Assembly: GCA_051453625.1 (NCBI GenBank)
Contig: JBOZIK010000001.1
Span: 85,342,866-85,406,865 of the forward strand
DNA: 64,000 bases
Direction: 5' to 3'
From: Welwitschia mirabilis
Taxonomy: Eukaryota > Gnetophyta > Gnetopsida > Welwitschiales
This document shows, piece by piece, positions 1-12,359 of this stretch. Each line of letters starts with the position of its first letter. Position 1 is the stretch's first letter. The position numbers and the translations under genes were made by a program. Below the pieces are notes generated by a model. It was not told where the DNA came from. It did not search any database and saw nothing but the letters and a program-made list of their open reading frames with translations.

Positions 1-1080
1 TATAATGTATTGAAATATGTAAACTCTCTACTCCTTAGAGTGCTAAAACTCCTCTCAAGCATCTATATCCTTTGATCTAGTGTCTGGATCCTATAATAAA
101 GAATTTATATACTTCTATTAATGAAATCCCTAATGTTCTCATTGGTCTCTACTAGGAGGGCCTGAATCTACTCTAATGTAACTCTAACAGCAAGACTCCA
201 AACTTGAGATCTCTCTACCTCTCTTGGAATCTATATGCTTATGTCCTGAAGATAGTGAGAATAAGTAAAAAAAATGCATAAGGTGTTGTTTCCCATTAGC
301 TTTGGTATTCCAAATTGTTGTAACATGGCTAAGAGAAGGCATGGATACGCTAGAGTCTATAGCCACCATGCCTCAATCATAGACTTGAGTCTCTTCCATA
401 AAAAAGTTAGTAAATCTATTTGCTCATCCTATCTAAATGCTGCTAATATCTGAAGATGTGCAACCATGGCATGGCTATCATAAAATAATGAGCTGATGTT
501 ATAAATCAATCCTATGTATAATACTCTATAGGCTGGAGTCAAATGTGTAATAATAACATCCTACCTATTCAGTGTCAAGTATACTGGGATGTCTGATGAT
601 GTGTCATATGTACAACAATCCTTTATAACACCAACAGAATGAATATGTAAGCTCTCAATGCCATATAGATCTATAACTTCTATAATGTGATTTGGAAGCA
701 CTGCAATCTTATGGTCTGGTATTGATGCTATAATCATATCCACAAGGTAACTATGAGAACCTGATTGTCGCTTGATATGCATAGTGTCATAAAACTCCTT
801 GGTCTCTAATACATAATATGTTTCATATTCATCTAAGATCCATTAGAGCTATAAATTGGAGAGCCTCTAATCAACCTCTAGTTCTAATCTGCTCATGAAT
901 TCTTTGAAGTATCTTTAACATGAATGGTAGTGGTTTGGATTGTAAGAGAACATCCATGTAAATGTGAGGGGTGTACAGGCTCTACATGCCTAATCTCTGG
1001 TAGAACTAATGGGATCACATCCTACTCTATAACTTTATCCTTAACTTTGGCTAGTCTATCTCTACATGGACGGGGCCTAC
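1..1080 (-). pseudogene. Decayed coding segment of unknown domain 'U', 3' part of element E5
   Basis: Minus-strand reading with an uninterrupted piece at 561-782 (HIKRQSGSHSYLVDMI ... VLPNHIIEVIDLYGIE). The part at about 715-1080 aligns with 10503-10851, whose minus-strand reading contains DAYEFYYTSKTRDFYD and KRFDAHNHLIVM, so a protein-like sequence is shared by two copies. It lies downstream (in sense) of the integrase and post-integrase region of E5, where Athila-type elements often carry an extra ORF. I do not recognise the domain and see no catalytic motif. It is broken by stops and frameshifts. Bases 1-480 look like continuing decayed sequence of the same element; nothing else is recognised there. 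Confidence 0.4.
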
Positions 1081-1081
1081 T

Positions 1082-2923
1082 TAGCCAAACATCCATAAAA
1101 AATTACATGAAATTTGATAGACAAAACTAAACACATTACATGCATACCCAAAAACAACCTTCAAAATCAATAGAAAATGTAAAAAACTATGAAAATACAT
1201 CATAACCCTCCTAAAGTGTCAATATATCATGTATTACCTAGTTATGAGATGAAAATTTCAAAATGTACAAAAAATGGAAAAACAGTTTTTTAAGTGGACC
1301 CCACATAAGGTGAAAATTCAAAGTGTTCAAATGAAAAATATAATTTGGTAGAATTGTAGAACACATTGAACTAATAAATTTATCCTAAAGGACTACTATG
1401 TTTTAATCTACATTTTATGAGAAATTAAGTGTAAAAGATAAAAACATAAATTTTTCTCATAAAATGCATAATTAATCATATCTTTCGAAATACATCATAA
1501 AAATTAAATCTGTAAATTCCAAATTGAAGAGCATGAAAAAATGATAAACATACATAAAAACTATGCATGAAAAAGATAAAAAATAAGATAAAAAATTGCA
1601 AAAGACAAGGGAGAGAAAAACATACCTCATTTTTAAAAATTCGTAAAAATTTGAGAAATCTGGGAGCGAATCCCATAAGGACAAGATCTAGTATGATGGC
1701 AAGGACTAGCAAGACTATTGTCTTTCAAAAGGATAAGAAAAAATAGCAAATAAATAAAGAAAAAGAATGAGGAAAAAAGATTTGGACCATAGTTTTATTG
1801 CACTGTCATCCCATTCTAGATAACAACTCTAGGATGGCTCTCAGAAAAAATCAGAATATCATCTGCCTATATCATCTATATGACTAAGTGGAAGATGGGA
1901 CCTTCAAAAAAAAATTGTAAAATAAACATGTCAACCAAGAAATTTAGGCTAAGATATTATTGTGAAGGTATTAGAATTTATCAGAAGGCTTAAAAAAAAA
2001 NNNNNNNNNNNNNNNNCATGACAAATTAGGATGAAGTCAAAAAAAAAACTCAAATAAAATAAAAACTAGAACTAAGGAAAACATATTAACTAGGTTGAAG
2101 CCTAACAATAAAGACTGAATACATGTGCCTAGACTAAAGAATAAACAAGATAAAGTATAGAACTCCAAAAGATACAGGAAATCTCATAAAAGCCGTAAAA
2201 TTTAAAAGATTTTTCGTTTAATTCTAATGCTAAAAGAAAATGATATGTCATGAATGGATAACAAGGAAACCATTAAATGATAAGGTCCTATGAGAAAATG
2301 AGAAAAATGTAAAAAAAACTTTGAAATAATAAACTAAAAAGTGAAAGAAAAGAAGAACAATAATGAACACAAAGAACATAAAGAAGATTATTTATCTATC
2401 CTAAATTCTAACCTAGAAAACCCCATGTAAAACATCATAAAGCTACTTCAGTAAAAATTCATGACAAAAATGTATAAAATTCATAAATTTCTACTCAAAA
2501 AGGAGTAACTATGATGATACCAAAAAATCAAGTTCGTAGAATAATAAATAAGAAAATCAAAAGTCTCAGAAATGAACTCACTTGCTTACACCCTAGAACA
2601 CATTCAAATCCTTAAAATTAAAATGATCATGTGGGAATACTAATATTCTAGGAAATAAGTAATACCTTTGATGACACCAAGAACACCATTAATACTATAG
2701 CCTCAAAGTTTATTATAACATTTTCATGACGAAGGGAGTATAACCACAGTTAGAGAAGTAAGGATAGATAAAGTAGTCAACTAACCTCTTAGTAAAGTTC
2801 TGACAACTACCAACACTATTAAAGGTTGATTTTGTAAATATTTACCCTAATGTAATAGGACATCATGGTGATCATTGAAGCATAATATAATAGATCATGA
2901 TCATTATTCTCTCTCTCTCTCTC

Positions 2924-2968
<45 letters not shown>

Positions 2969-3107
2969 TCCACAAAAAAAATAANNNNNNNNNNNNNNNN
3001 NNNNNNNNNNNNNNNNNNNNNNNNNNNNNNNNNNNNNNNNNNNNNNNNNNNNNNNNNNNNNNNNNNNNNNNNNNNNNNNNNNNNNNNNNNNNNNNNNNNN
3101 NNNNNNN
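1082..3107 (-). other. Post-integrase non-coding region of E5
   Basis: No reading frame is supported. It aligns with 35840-37900 (element X), and its part at 2560-2890 aligns with 53000-53330 (E7) and 56600-56940. It includes decayed copies of the dyad motif near 1853-1900, a conserved block at 2700-2890, a polypyrimidine microsatellite and two N gaps (2001-2016 and 2985-3107). The short frames at 1472-1712 are low-complexity and not shared with the related copies. Confidence 0.65.
2908..2968. repeat. (CT)n/(CA)n microsatellite
   Basis: A run of CT dinucleotides interrupted once by CA, followed by CACACACACA. It occupies the place where other copies carry a plain polypyrimidine tract (37688-37728, 53362-53385, 15340-15375, 28020-28045). 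It therefore looks like local expansion of a tract that is standard in these elements. An N gap follows at 2985. Confidence 0.95.
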
Positions 3108-3339
3108 GTCTTAAGATTGAATGAATCCAATCTTATCACTATAAAATGCCTAAGTACGAATACTAGTCATGGAAACTTCATAAAGCAACACATAAGTAAA
3201 GTTTAAAGATGATCAAGTAACATCATAACATTCACCAAAAGAATATACTAAGAAAGAATTTAGACAATGATAGAGTAGAAGTCCTCCTCATTGAGAGAAA
3301 CCTCCAAAACAAGTAATTCTATCATATTCAAGATTACAT

Positions 3340-4760
3340 CGAAAGATCTTTCATATAGTTTCAACCTTTATTCATTAACTTTCTAAATCTTCTTAGTCTT
3401 TAAGCCAGAAATCTCAATAGACTATTAGAATGCACTCTTTCTGTAAGATAAGGACCTAACCATTTAGAGGTTAATTTGTTATTTAAAAAATCTACTCCAG
3501 TATTGTATAAAAATACAAGTTGAATAAGTTTAAACTTTTTGTGAAGTAACTTTCTATTATGTTTGACCTTAGCTTAGTACTTGTGAATTAATTAATAATG
3601 TATAGCATGAGTATGTTTTTATCAAGGTGATCTAATTAGGCTAATCTATGTTTAAGGTTCTCATAAAGGTCTAGAAGATTAAGTTGATGAGAAGCATAAT
3701 AAGAGTTATAACAAACATCAACAAGTAAAATACAAACTTTTCTATACACAAGTTCATAAGGTAAAAAACTAAGAGAATTACATCAAATAGTATGATAAAA
3801 TTAAAAAATATTATTAACTTTAGAAGCCTAATATTTCTTGTTAACAAAGACAAGTTCTTGTAACATTTTCATAACTTCTCTATTTGCATTTTTAGCTTGA
3901 CCACTGGTTTGTAGATGATAATCACAAGCTAGTCTATGTTCTATTCCAATGAATAAAAGAAGTTTCTTAAAAATTTAATTTATAAAATGAGTTCCTTGAT
4001 CACTAATGATAATCTTAGGAAAATCAAATCATTGAAAAATATGAATTCTAACAAAAGTATGAATAGTTTAAGCATCATTCAAAGAAGTAGAAATAGATTT
4101 AACCCATTTAGTAATGTAATCTATAGCCACTAAAATTTAATTTTTATTAATAGAAGGTGGATGAATGAGGACTATAGAATTAATTTCCCAATAATCAAAA
4201 GATTCACATTTAATAATAGATCTAATGGACATCTTTTGAGCACAAATAAGGCTATCATAACACTAATAAGAATTACACCTTCTAGTAAAATTAAAAGAAT
4301 CCTAAAAAAGAGTAAGCCAATAAAAATTATAATGAAGAATTTTCGTAGATATTTTTTGTCCACTAAAATGATCTTTACAAATACCACCATGATAAAGATG
4401 AAGTATATCAGATTTTTCCCAGTCAGGAATACATTTTCATATAATTTGGTTTTTATACCTACAATAAGATATGGCTCTATCCATTCATATCACCTATTTT
4501 ATAGAGAAAATATTTTCTTTGATTATAAGTACAATGTTGTATTATTTTCATGCTAATAATGTAATTAACAATATCAACATATTAAGAATGAGGATGAGTA
4601 GAAGATATAGCAAAACGTTATTCATCTAGAAAAGAATTATCAATAGAAAGATCATCAAGAGAAGAAAAAAACAAAACAAATGATTAGCAACACTATTATG
4701 TTTTTCTGCTTTATCAATGATGATTAAATTAAATTCTTACATGAGGAGGATCCATCTAGT
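3340..4760 (-). pseudogene. Integrase of E5, decayed
   Basis: Minus-strand readings give the Ty3/gypsy integrase core in pieces: DYWEINSIVLIHPPS then VAIDYITKWVKSIS (first Asp region, about 4060-4190), FPKIIISDQGTHFIN (second Asp region, about 3985-4030) and SGQAKNANREV (about 3880-3905), where the third catalytic residue should be Glu but is Lys. The C-terminal KVLLFNAR-like region follows at about 3460-3640. Integrase would join element cDNA to chromosomal DNA. Several stops (for example at expected Gln codons) and frameshifts make it non-functional. Confidence 0.75.
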
Positions 4761-5950
4761 CAATTTAGCACTTGAATATTTATTAGTTATAAAGTATCAA
4801 ATTATAGCATGATTAGTATTAAAATTCATATGAAATCCTAAAATATAATGTCTAATAATATCGAGGCAAAAGATAATCACTAACATTTCTTCCTCTATAG
4901 TGGTATAATTCATTTGAGTTTTAGAAAGAGTTTTATTATGACAAGATATACCCTAAAATCATTTTCATACTTTTAACAAAGTATCCCATGCATGGAAAAG
5001 ATTATTAGCATCAAACATTAATCTAAATTATTTTCCCAATCAAGTCTCATTACAATAGGAGCATAAGAAAGTTTAGTTTAAGTTTATTAAAAGTAAGTTG
5101 ACAAGATTTATTCTAATCAAATATAGCTTCTTTTTCCAGTAACGAGTGAAAGGGTTTATAAATTTTTACATAATCCTAAATAAACTAATGATAAAAACCA
5201 CAATAACCAAGAAAGACTTATTTTATATTGGTTGGAGGAGTTAGGTTTTAAATGATATCAAATTTTTCAGGGTTTATTCTAATCCTTTTTTCAAAATATG
5301 GTGATCTAAAACAATTCTACTCTTAACTAAAAATAAATGTTTTTTTTCAAATCAAATGTAGGCCACTAGAAATGCATATATCGAAGTCTTTTTCTAATAT
5401 TTCTAAGATTTTTTCAATACTTTTAACATAGATAGACCATCATCCATAAAAATTTCTACTGAATCCTCTAACGTATTAGAAAAAATACTCATCAGTGCAT
5501 GTTAAAAAGTATCAGGAGCATTACAAAGTCTAAAAGGCATGCATCTAAAAGTAAAAGTACTAAAAAATAATGTAGAAGTGGTTTATCCTAATCCTCACCA
5601 GCAATATAAACCTATTGTAATCACTATATCCATTAAGAAAACAATAAAAATCATATCCTTGTATTCTATCAAGTGTCTAATCAAGAAAAGGCAAAAGATA
5701 ATGGTCTTTTTTTATTACTTCATTTAATTTTTTTAAATCAATACACATTATCCATTTCCTATCTTTCTTCAACACTAACATCAAATGGGTAACCCACTCA
5801 TTATTAACTATGGCATAAATGATTCTAGTATCCATTAATTTAATGATTTCATCTTTTACAACTTGCTTAAGGGTTAGATTATGTTTACATTGGGGGTTGC
5901 TTAATAGTTTTTCTATTATCCTCAAGTTAGATTTTATGTTGAACAATTAA
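4760..5950 (-). pseudogene. Reverse transcriptase / RNase H of E5, decayed
   Basis: The 5677-5946 reading contains the RT N-terminus: VVKDEIIKLMDTRIIYAI, NNEWVTHLMLVLKKD and MCIDLKKLNEVIKKDHYLLP, matching the Athila-like finger region. The catalytic motif IFMDD is intact at about 5436-5455. The RNase H start (DWENNLD followed by a stop) lies near 5000-5060. Between these the frame is interrupted repeatedly. The enzyme would copy element RNA into DNA; this copy cannot encode a complete protein. Confidence 0.75.
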
Positions 5951-6393
5951 GTTAGAAATGGCTATCAAATCTTTATATCATTAAGTAAATGCATTTACCT
6001 TAGATTGCAAAAGTAACATTAAGCTTAATTATTGTTAATGAAAAAGGTTTTTGTTGATTATCAAAGGCTTATTCTGATCATTGCACAGAAAGATATACTT
6101 TAGTCTAGTAGATTAAAGTTTTATATTCATATTTAAATTTAAATTTTTATTTTTTATTAAATTTTCATGAAAATGTACTATCATCTTAGACTATTATTGA
6201 AACATCAGTAGTGAATGACCACCTTAAAAATAAAACATCATAGTTTTGCTTAGATCTTAGACTTTTACCCAGTTGATAGATTCAATCTTTCTACTCTCTA
6301 AATCAAAATAATTAGTTTTCCAATGGTCAAAATCAATTTTATCTTCATCAAAATATTTCAAGTTATCTACTTCAAGTTGATCATCAAATAAAG

Positions 6394-6900
6394 TTAGCTC
6401 ATGAAGCATTGAACATCTTTATTCAAGAGGATGATGTTGTAGAATAAACTTGGTTTAATCTCTTCTTTAATACTTAAATTATTACTTGAATCTTTTTTAA
6501 TAGAATTAAACACTTTTATTATGAACTTCTTATTTTCTAGATGACACTCCATCATTCCTATTCTAGTATCCATGATACAATAAACAATTACACAAAAAGC
6601 TCTTCTTAGAAGTAATGGGTAACCATTGTTATGTTCAACTTCTATTAGAACCACATTAATGGGGTAGAATGCTTCTTTTATTTGAATCACTATATCTTTA
6701 ATCACACCTAAAGGTTTCTCAACTGGTGTATGTGCTAATTCTAAGACAATCCTTATAGGCTCTATTCTACTTTTCAACTCAAGTTATTGATAAATATGCA
6801 AGGGTATAATGTTGACACTTACTCTTGTATTAATTAAGAATTTCTTTATTCTTCTGTTTTCTTCTAAAGTAATCCTAATAGTTGCTATCCCTGGATATTT
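6394..6900 (-). pseudogene. Aspartic protease region of E5, decayed
   Basis: The intact piece at 6394-6777 reads MKSRIEPIRIVLELAH, PLGVIKDIVIQIKEAFYPI and GYPLLLRRAF, the standard segment after the protease active site. The active site just upstream (about 6800-6835) reads LINTRVSVNIIPLHIY, where DTGAS is expected. The catalytic Asp has become Asn and the Gly Arg, both G-to-A type changes. The protease would mature the Gag-Pol polyprotein; this copy is dead. Confidence 0.75.
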
Positions 6901-8700
6901 AAACTTTGGACATTTTTATAAGACTAAGTTGTTAATGGATTGAGCTAGGAAAACTTTACTAAGAATAGTTCATTTTTGTTTTTTCCTAATCAAATATTTC
7001 CACAGTTTAGAATATTTAGGATTCTCTTATAAAAGTTTCCAAAATGATAAATTTATGCTGGCATTTTACATTAAGGCTTTAAGATGTTTATCAAAAGTAG
7101 GATTAGTATTTAATCTATCAAGATAAGGGGTATCAAGTTTCTTATCTTATTCATGAGAAGAATTTTTCTTTTTATTATTTAAAGGAGGAGAGAAAGAATG
7201 ATTTTCTAAAATTTCTATATCCTTTTTTTCCTCATCATTTTTATCACTTTGAGATGTTAAAGCCTCATGGTAGGAGGTATTATTTCATTTTCACTTCTTG
7301 TCATCACCTTATAATCTTTTTTTTACTTTATTTGGGTTTAATAGAGGTTATATAACAAGTGATCGTTGTAGTCTTTGATTAGTAAGCATAGTTTACTATA
7401 AAATACTAATGATATTTTCAATGTTGGAATTTGTTCTTTCTTGAATTTTTCTCAACTCATCAATGGAATTTCTAAGTATATTACCTTGGTTTTGTGAGTT
7501 AGATGAGCATGCTTAATTATTAAAGTTATTTGATTGAAAATTTGCATTTTTAAATCTTTTTTAAATGGTTGGAAATTAAGATGATTTATTTGAAAATTTT
7601 TAAAATTTAGTTGTCCATTCATCCTAGGTTAAAAATTGTTTTGATTTTGGATTCAACTTTGGTTTTAGTTTTAATTTATAAAGTTTGAATACTTTTAATT
7701 AAAAGTAGATCCTTCTTCATAAATTCTTTCCTTATATATTGGCAATAAAGGACAATGTTTCATCACATGGTAGTTGTCTTTGCATAAATTAGAAGTTGGA
7801 GCCACAACCACATTCTTTTTTATTGTCAGCTTTGCATTTAAGTTCATCTGAGTGTATTTCACTAAAGTTGAGGTAAAATTCTTAATAACATTATTTGGTT
7901 ATTTTTCAATTTTCATTTTCTCCTTCTCTTACTTAACTTCTTTAGAATCTTTAATGATTTGACCTACTATACAATTTTCTCTAGATTACGGTTTATGCCA
8001 AGTTTGACTCACTTCCACTAACTCTTCCAACACTCTTCAAGCATTCTCTAATATAAGGTTCATTAAGTTTCCTCCACAAGAAAAGTTAATGAGTTACCTA
8101 GTTTAATTGTTAAGTCCATTATAAAAGTAGTCTATAAATTCTTCTTGAGAAAAAGCATTCATGAGATTCAAATGTAAAGAAATGAAAAATCTTTCATAAG
8201 TGGAGGCATAATATTCTCTAGGATATTATTAGAAGTTAGTTACTTCTTTTTTACATTTTCTTATGGTTGTTTCACTTATGAATCTATTAATGAAAGATTC
8301 TTGAATTTAACTCCATGTTTTTAGACTCTTATGGAGAATAGTTCTCAACTAAAGTTTAACTTTTTCTTTTAAAGTGATGGAAAAAATTACCATGAAAATT
8401 TTATCACATTTCTTTCTTATTATTTCTAAAAGTAAGTACTAACTATTCAATGACATCAATATGTTGTAAAGGATCTTCATTGTATTCACCACTAAAAATA
8501 TCATAAGCATTTAAATTACTAAGTTTAACTTCATCATTAGGAGGTAAATCAAAAGGGGTTTAGATTTCACATTTTTTATTAGCTATAAGCTCTCTAAGGA
8601 TGATATTAACATTAGGATCTAGGGGCATAATTATAGGGATTTCAATAAGAATGGATAGATTAGGCGAAGTAACCTATTTTTTCTTTTTCGATGAACTAAA
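6900..8700 (-). pseudogene. gag of E5, decayed
   Basis: The minus-strand start near 8640 reads RELIANKKCEI then a stop, then PFDLPPNDEVKLSNLNAY, matching gag starts at 21059 and 40770. Near 7760 the nucleic-acid-binding knuckle reads LCKDNYHVMKHCPLL, a CCHC zinc knuckle with its last Cys kept. Gag forms the cytoplasmic particle. There are many stops and no long frame survives. Confidence 0.7.
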
Positions 8701-9377
8701 CATATTTAAAAATTGATTTGCTTCTAAACTATCATTTAAACAATATTTTAAAAATCCTTTTTCACAAAATCAGATTTTGAAATAATAAACATAGAGATTA
8801 GAATTTTTAAAATACTTTATGTACCTTTAGTATATGTACTTGAGTTACATTCAAAGTTAATCACACGTTTTTAGATGTTTTCTTTAATGAACAACCACTC
8901 TCTCTGATATTTTTCTTTCTTATTAGATTTTATCATGTCTCAACATGATCAGTTTTAATGTTAAGTGCATGTCATCCCTATAGTCATTTGGATAATATGT
9001 CTAGATGAAATAAAACATGGAAAACACAAAATAAGAAAAATGTAAAAAATAAAAGAATGAAATAACAGACATTGAAAATAGGATATCATCCTTCTAAGTC
9101 ATCTAGAAAATAAGGGAGGGCGATAGAAAAACCTTAATTTTTTTAAGAAAGAAAAAACTGAAAAACTCAAGGCACAGAGACTATCATTACCATACCTCAT
9201 CTAGATGATGAAGTAAAGGACAAAGCGTTTATTTTGGAATAAAAAACAAAAACTTTAAAAAGGAAAAAAAACTATGCTATTGTAGTTACAGGTACATTGC
9301 TACTATAGGAAAATATCTAAACTCAAATTCAAACATTTACTTGAGTAATGATAATTTGCAAACTCCAAGTAGCCTTT
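8701..9377 (-). other. 5' leader of E5
   Basis: Non-coding stretch between PBS and gag in the minus-strand element. It holds decayed dyad-motif copies around 9075-9115 and 9180-9220, the latter with the perfect 12-bp palindrome TCATCTAGATGA. Confidence 0.55.
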
Positions 9378-9395
9378 CCTGACAACAGTGCCAAG
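9378..9395 (-). promoter_or_regulatory. Primer binding site of E5
   Basis: On the minus strand TTGGCACTGTTGTCAGG follows two bases after the LTR end. The same position and pattern (TTGGYRYYRTTGYC) occur at 34638-34655, 39988-40004, 57853-57871 and 63639-63657. It would pair with the 3' end of a host tRNA to prime minus-strand DNA; the tRNA cannot be fixed from this decayed copy. Confidence 0.75.
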
Positions 9396-9396
9396 A

Positions 9397-10502
9397 TGTT
9401 GCAGTGTGTATTTGTGAAAATGTTATACTCTTAAAAAGATCTTATCATTTATAAATAAATAAATATTTTATACAACATAACATACTAATGTAGATGGGAG
9501 TGAACCTAAATGTCATATTCACATTGAACGCGCAGTCTAGAAGAGTGGGAATTAATTTCAAGATGAAACACTTACATATCTTAATAGAAGAAAGAAAATG
9601 CAATGTATAAAATGAAAATGTAAATACACTTATCCAAATTTAATCTAAAAAATAAAAGATAATGTACCTAAACTAATAATGCTCAATCTTAACAAAGGTT
9701 GCCCTCATTATTTATATCACTAAATAAGCTATCATGGAATCAGAAGAAACATACACTATAAGGGATAAGTACATAATAAGTAGAGGAAAATATAAAATAA
9801 TACTTAAATTAGCTTCAAACTAACATCTATGTTATAAAGTAGCAGCATCTCAATGGAGGAAGCATAGCCCAACAATAAGAAAGATGTCTCTATGTAACTA
9901 CAATGGATGGATTCGTGGCCCTTCAATATTCTGTTACGAGAATTTTTAGTGCAAGCAAATATAAGCAAGAGTTGAGGGTAAAATCGATACTTACTAACAA
10001 AAATAGACTTACAAATAAACAAGACAAATAGGCAAGGACATAATCATAACAACCATGCAATAAATATAAAGATAAATGGCCAAAGTTAGGTGAAGTTTAA
10101 TGAAGCATTATTTCAGATGTTATCCTATTAGTCATCTAGGTAATACAGGAGATGATGCCACCTCATTAGGATTCCATGTTATCTGCTACATTGATTCCAG
10201 TAAACGTCCTTATTGGCTTAAATATTCTATCATCCATAAAATCATCTAGACAATGATGTGGACGATAGGCTTTTTACAAGTGTCCATGTAATGCATTAGT
10301 CTAAATGTTTATAAGAAGTTTACTTTAAAATAGAAAGTATTATAAACTATTTTAAATGCTATAAAACATCATGAAGATTGCATGTTTCTATATCTTTTAT
10401 CTCAGGTCTCCATTATCATAGAAATCTAGCATAAACTGACCTAATATTCTATAAAACTACTCATAATACTCTATCAAATATGTACAAGTTGGTAGTACAA
10501 CA
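9397..10502 (-). repeat. 5' LTR of E5, type B
   Basis: On the plus strand it runs from TGTTGCAGTGTG to GGTAGTACAACA, so TG...CA ends are kept. It aligns with 51136-52185 (same orientation) and with 38719-39985 (opposite orientation). U3 carries a dyad-motif copy at 10226-10267, 235 bp from the sense start. The reading at 9804-10022 is a shadow in LTR sequence. Confidence 0.85.
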
Positions 10503-10851
10503 CATAACAATCAAGTGGTTATGAGCATCAAATCGCTTCTAAATGTGCTCTATGTCATAAAAATCTCTAGTCTTGGAGGTATAATAGAATTCATATGCAT
10601 CCACTACCTATTTAAGATATAAATCTATTAATCTTTAGTCTACCTCTGGTTTAGTCCTACTCATAAAGTCTTTGAAATGTCTCTCTACTTAGATAAGAGC
10701 TGACTGAATAGAGAGTGATCAAGCCTATCGAGGTGATAAATGTATATGTTCTGCATGCTTAATCATAGATGGAACTAGTAGGCCTTCCTCCTACTCTAAT
10801 ACATTGGCTTCTATTTCAACCTTAGCCTACCTAGATCATCATGTGCATGGC
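10503..10851 (-). pseudogene. Domain 'U' fragment of element X
   Basis: The minus-strand reading includes LLVPSMIKHAEHIHLSP, HFKDFMSRTKPEVD, VVDAYEFYYTSKTRDFYD and KRFDAHNHLIVM with stops at what look like Gln codons. It aligns with about 715-1080. It is cut on the left by the LTR of E5 and on the right by LTR A1; its continuation is found at 35840, after the type-A block. Function unknown. Confidence 0.5.
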
Positions 10852-12048
10852 TATTAATGATCTAAATTACACTTCAAAAGGAATTAATCTTAAAAATAAT
10901 GTAATTGCATTTAGGCTTAGTATAAGGTGAATCAACCAATGAATGTTATATAGTTGAGAGAATGAGTTAACATACTAATCAAGCACATAATTTAGAAAGA
11001 AGAATCATCCTAATCCATAATAAAAATATCTTTTAATAATTTCATATTTTATTATGTTAAAAAGGAAAAAGAACAATGCAATCACCAAATTATGGAATGT
11101 AAAATGCCTAAGGAATAATGAATGCAAGCCTATAATAGCTTATTTTTGAGTTGTTATTACCAAACATATCCATTATGATCTATATTTAATTAGAATTAAT
11201 ATATTAAAAGCATTAATTAAATAAAACACAAGGCATAAGAGATATAAGAAAAATTTTATAAAAAGAAGACATTTATTTAATTTTTCAAATGTCTTATAAA
11301 GCATCTGAGTAGGGTAGTGACTCCTCAATGAGAGGTGCATATCCTAAAACCAAGAATTATCTCTCTTAATGATGAGATAGACCTTTAATGCCTTTAAAGG
11401 CCTTTGTTACCATTATTTTAATTTTAAAAGATGATGAAATGAGGCCAATAGAAAGGTTTTTATAGTTGTTCTAGGATCATTAGGATTCTAGATAAGTGGT
11501 ACAGATGAAAAGAAATTATTAGATGTAAATTAAGTTGTAATTAACTTAATTAAGAATAATTTATTAATCTATTATGTTCATTGTTATCATGAGTATGACA
11601 AAGGGAACAACATGCCTTCATGTTTAATAAAAAGCTATTATGTCATAATGTTATTGAAATTTAAGTTTAAACTTTAACTATAGTGTTGTGGCCTATGTCG
11701 TGTCAATGACATCTGGCACAACAGTAATTCTAATTGATACATCAGATTGCCATGTTAGTTGTGTCATGTTAGTAGCTACATTTTATTTTAAAGTGATTTC
11801 ATGGCTAGTGTCGTGGGGATGACATGTGGAATGATAGCCAATACCTTGATTTTTTGCCTTCAACTTTAATCCAAATTTGTCATGGTTAAAATCATGTTAT
11901 CATAAGCTAAATAAAAGTGTTTAAGATCATAATTAATACATTATATTACTTCATAATAAAGCTCCTAAAAATGGCTGAAATAAGCTCCTATCCCCTGCAA
12001 AACATCATTAATTACACTATTAAAACATGATAAATTGGTATTACAACA
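10852..12048 (-). repeat. LTR A1 (3' LTR in sense)
   Basis: About 1.2 kb. It aligns along its length with 23647-24777 and 34658-35839. Sense start TGTTGTAATACC at 12048; sense end decayed (TAACA class, here AATA). It contains three spaced copies of the dyad motif at about 11583-11613, 11695-11723 and 11808-11837. Confidence 0.85.
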
Positions 12049-12064
12049 TAGGCCCCCACCTAGT
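12049..12064 (-). promoter_or_regulatory. Polypurine tract before LTR A1
   Basis: On the minus strand AGGTGGGGGCCTA directly precedes the LTR start TGTTG. It primes plus-strand DNA synthesis. Equivalent tracts lie at 24778-24793, 52186-52201 and 61399-61411. Confidence 0.8.
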
Positions 12065-12359
12065 ATTTTACCACTCCCTCGATAAAAAAAGTGAAATAGG
12101 ACTTTGTGATGCTAATTTAACTAAGGAAATAAGGTATTAAAATCTATCATAATAAAAACATTTTGGAAAATGCATGGTTAGGCATATTGGTGAGTAAGAT
12201 AAAAAATCATCATAAAAGTAAGCATTCAATTCCATATAAATACCAAATACTAGTTTGAGAATAATATGCATGAATACAATAAGCGGAAAGATTCACAATC
12301 TACATATAGCTTACATGATGAAACTATAAAAGATATCATGGATCTTTATGTGGAAAGGA

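Larger units (their letters stand above)
1..10502 (-). mobile_element. E5: Athila-like Ty3/gypsy LTR retrotransposon, minus strand, 3' LTR off-window
   Basis: Read on the minus strand the order is 5' LTR (9397-10502), PBS, leader, gag, protease, RT, RNase H, integrase, long post-integrase region and domain U. The 3' LTR would lie beyond base 1. All coding parts carry many stops and frameshifts. The 5' LTR abuts the related U copy of element X at 10503, so E5 probably inserted into X. It is related to X and E7 (same LTR type B) and more distantly to the type-A element E2. Confidence 0.8.

Noticed and set aside
2875-3139. Frames of Leu/Ser or Arg/Glu repeats
   Set aside because: Translation of the CT/GA microsatellite plus N; not a gene.
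4161-4556. Plus-strand 131-codon frame
   Set aside because: Antisense to the E5 integrase, where the minus strand matches the family.
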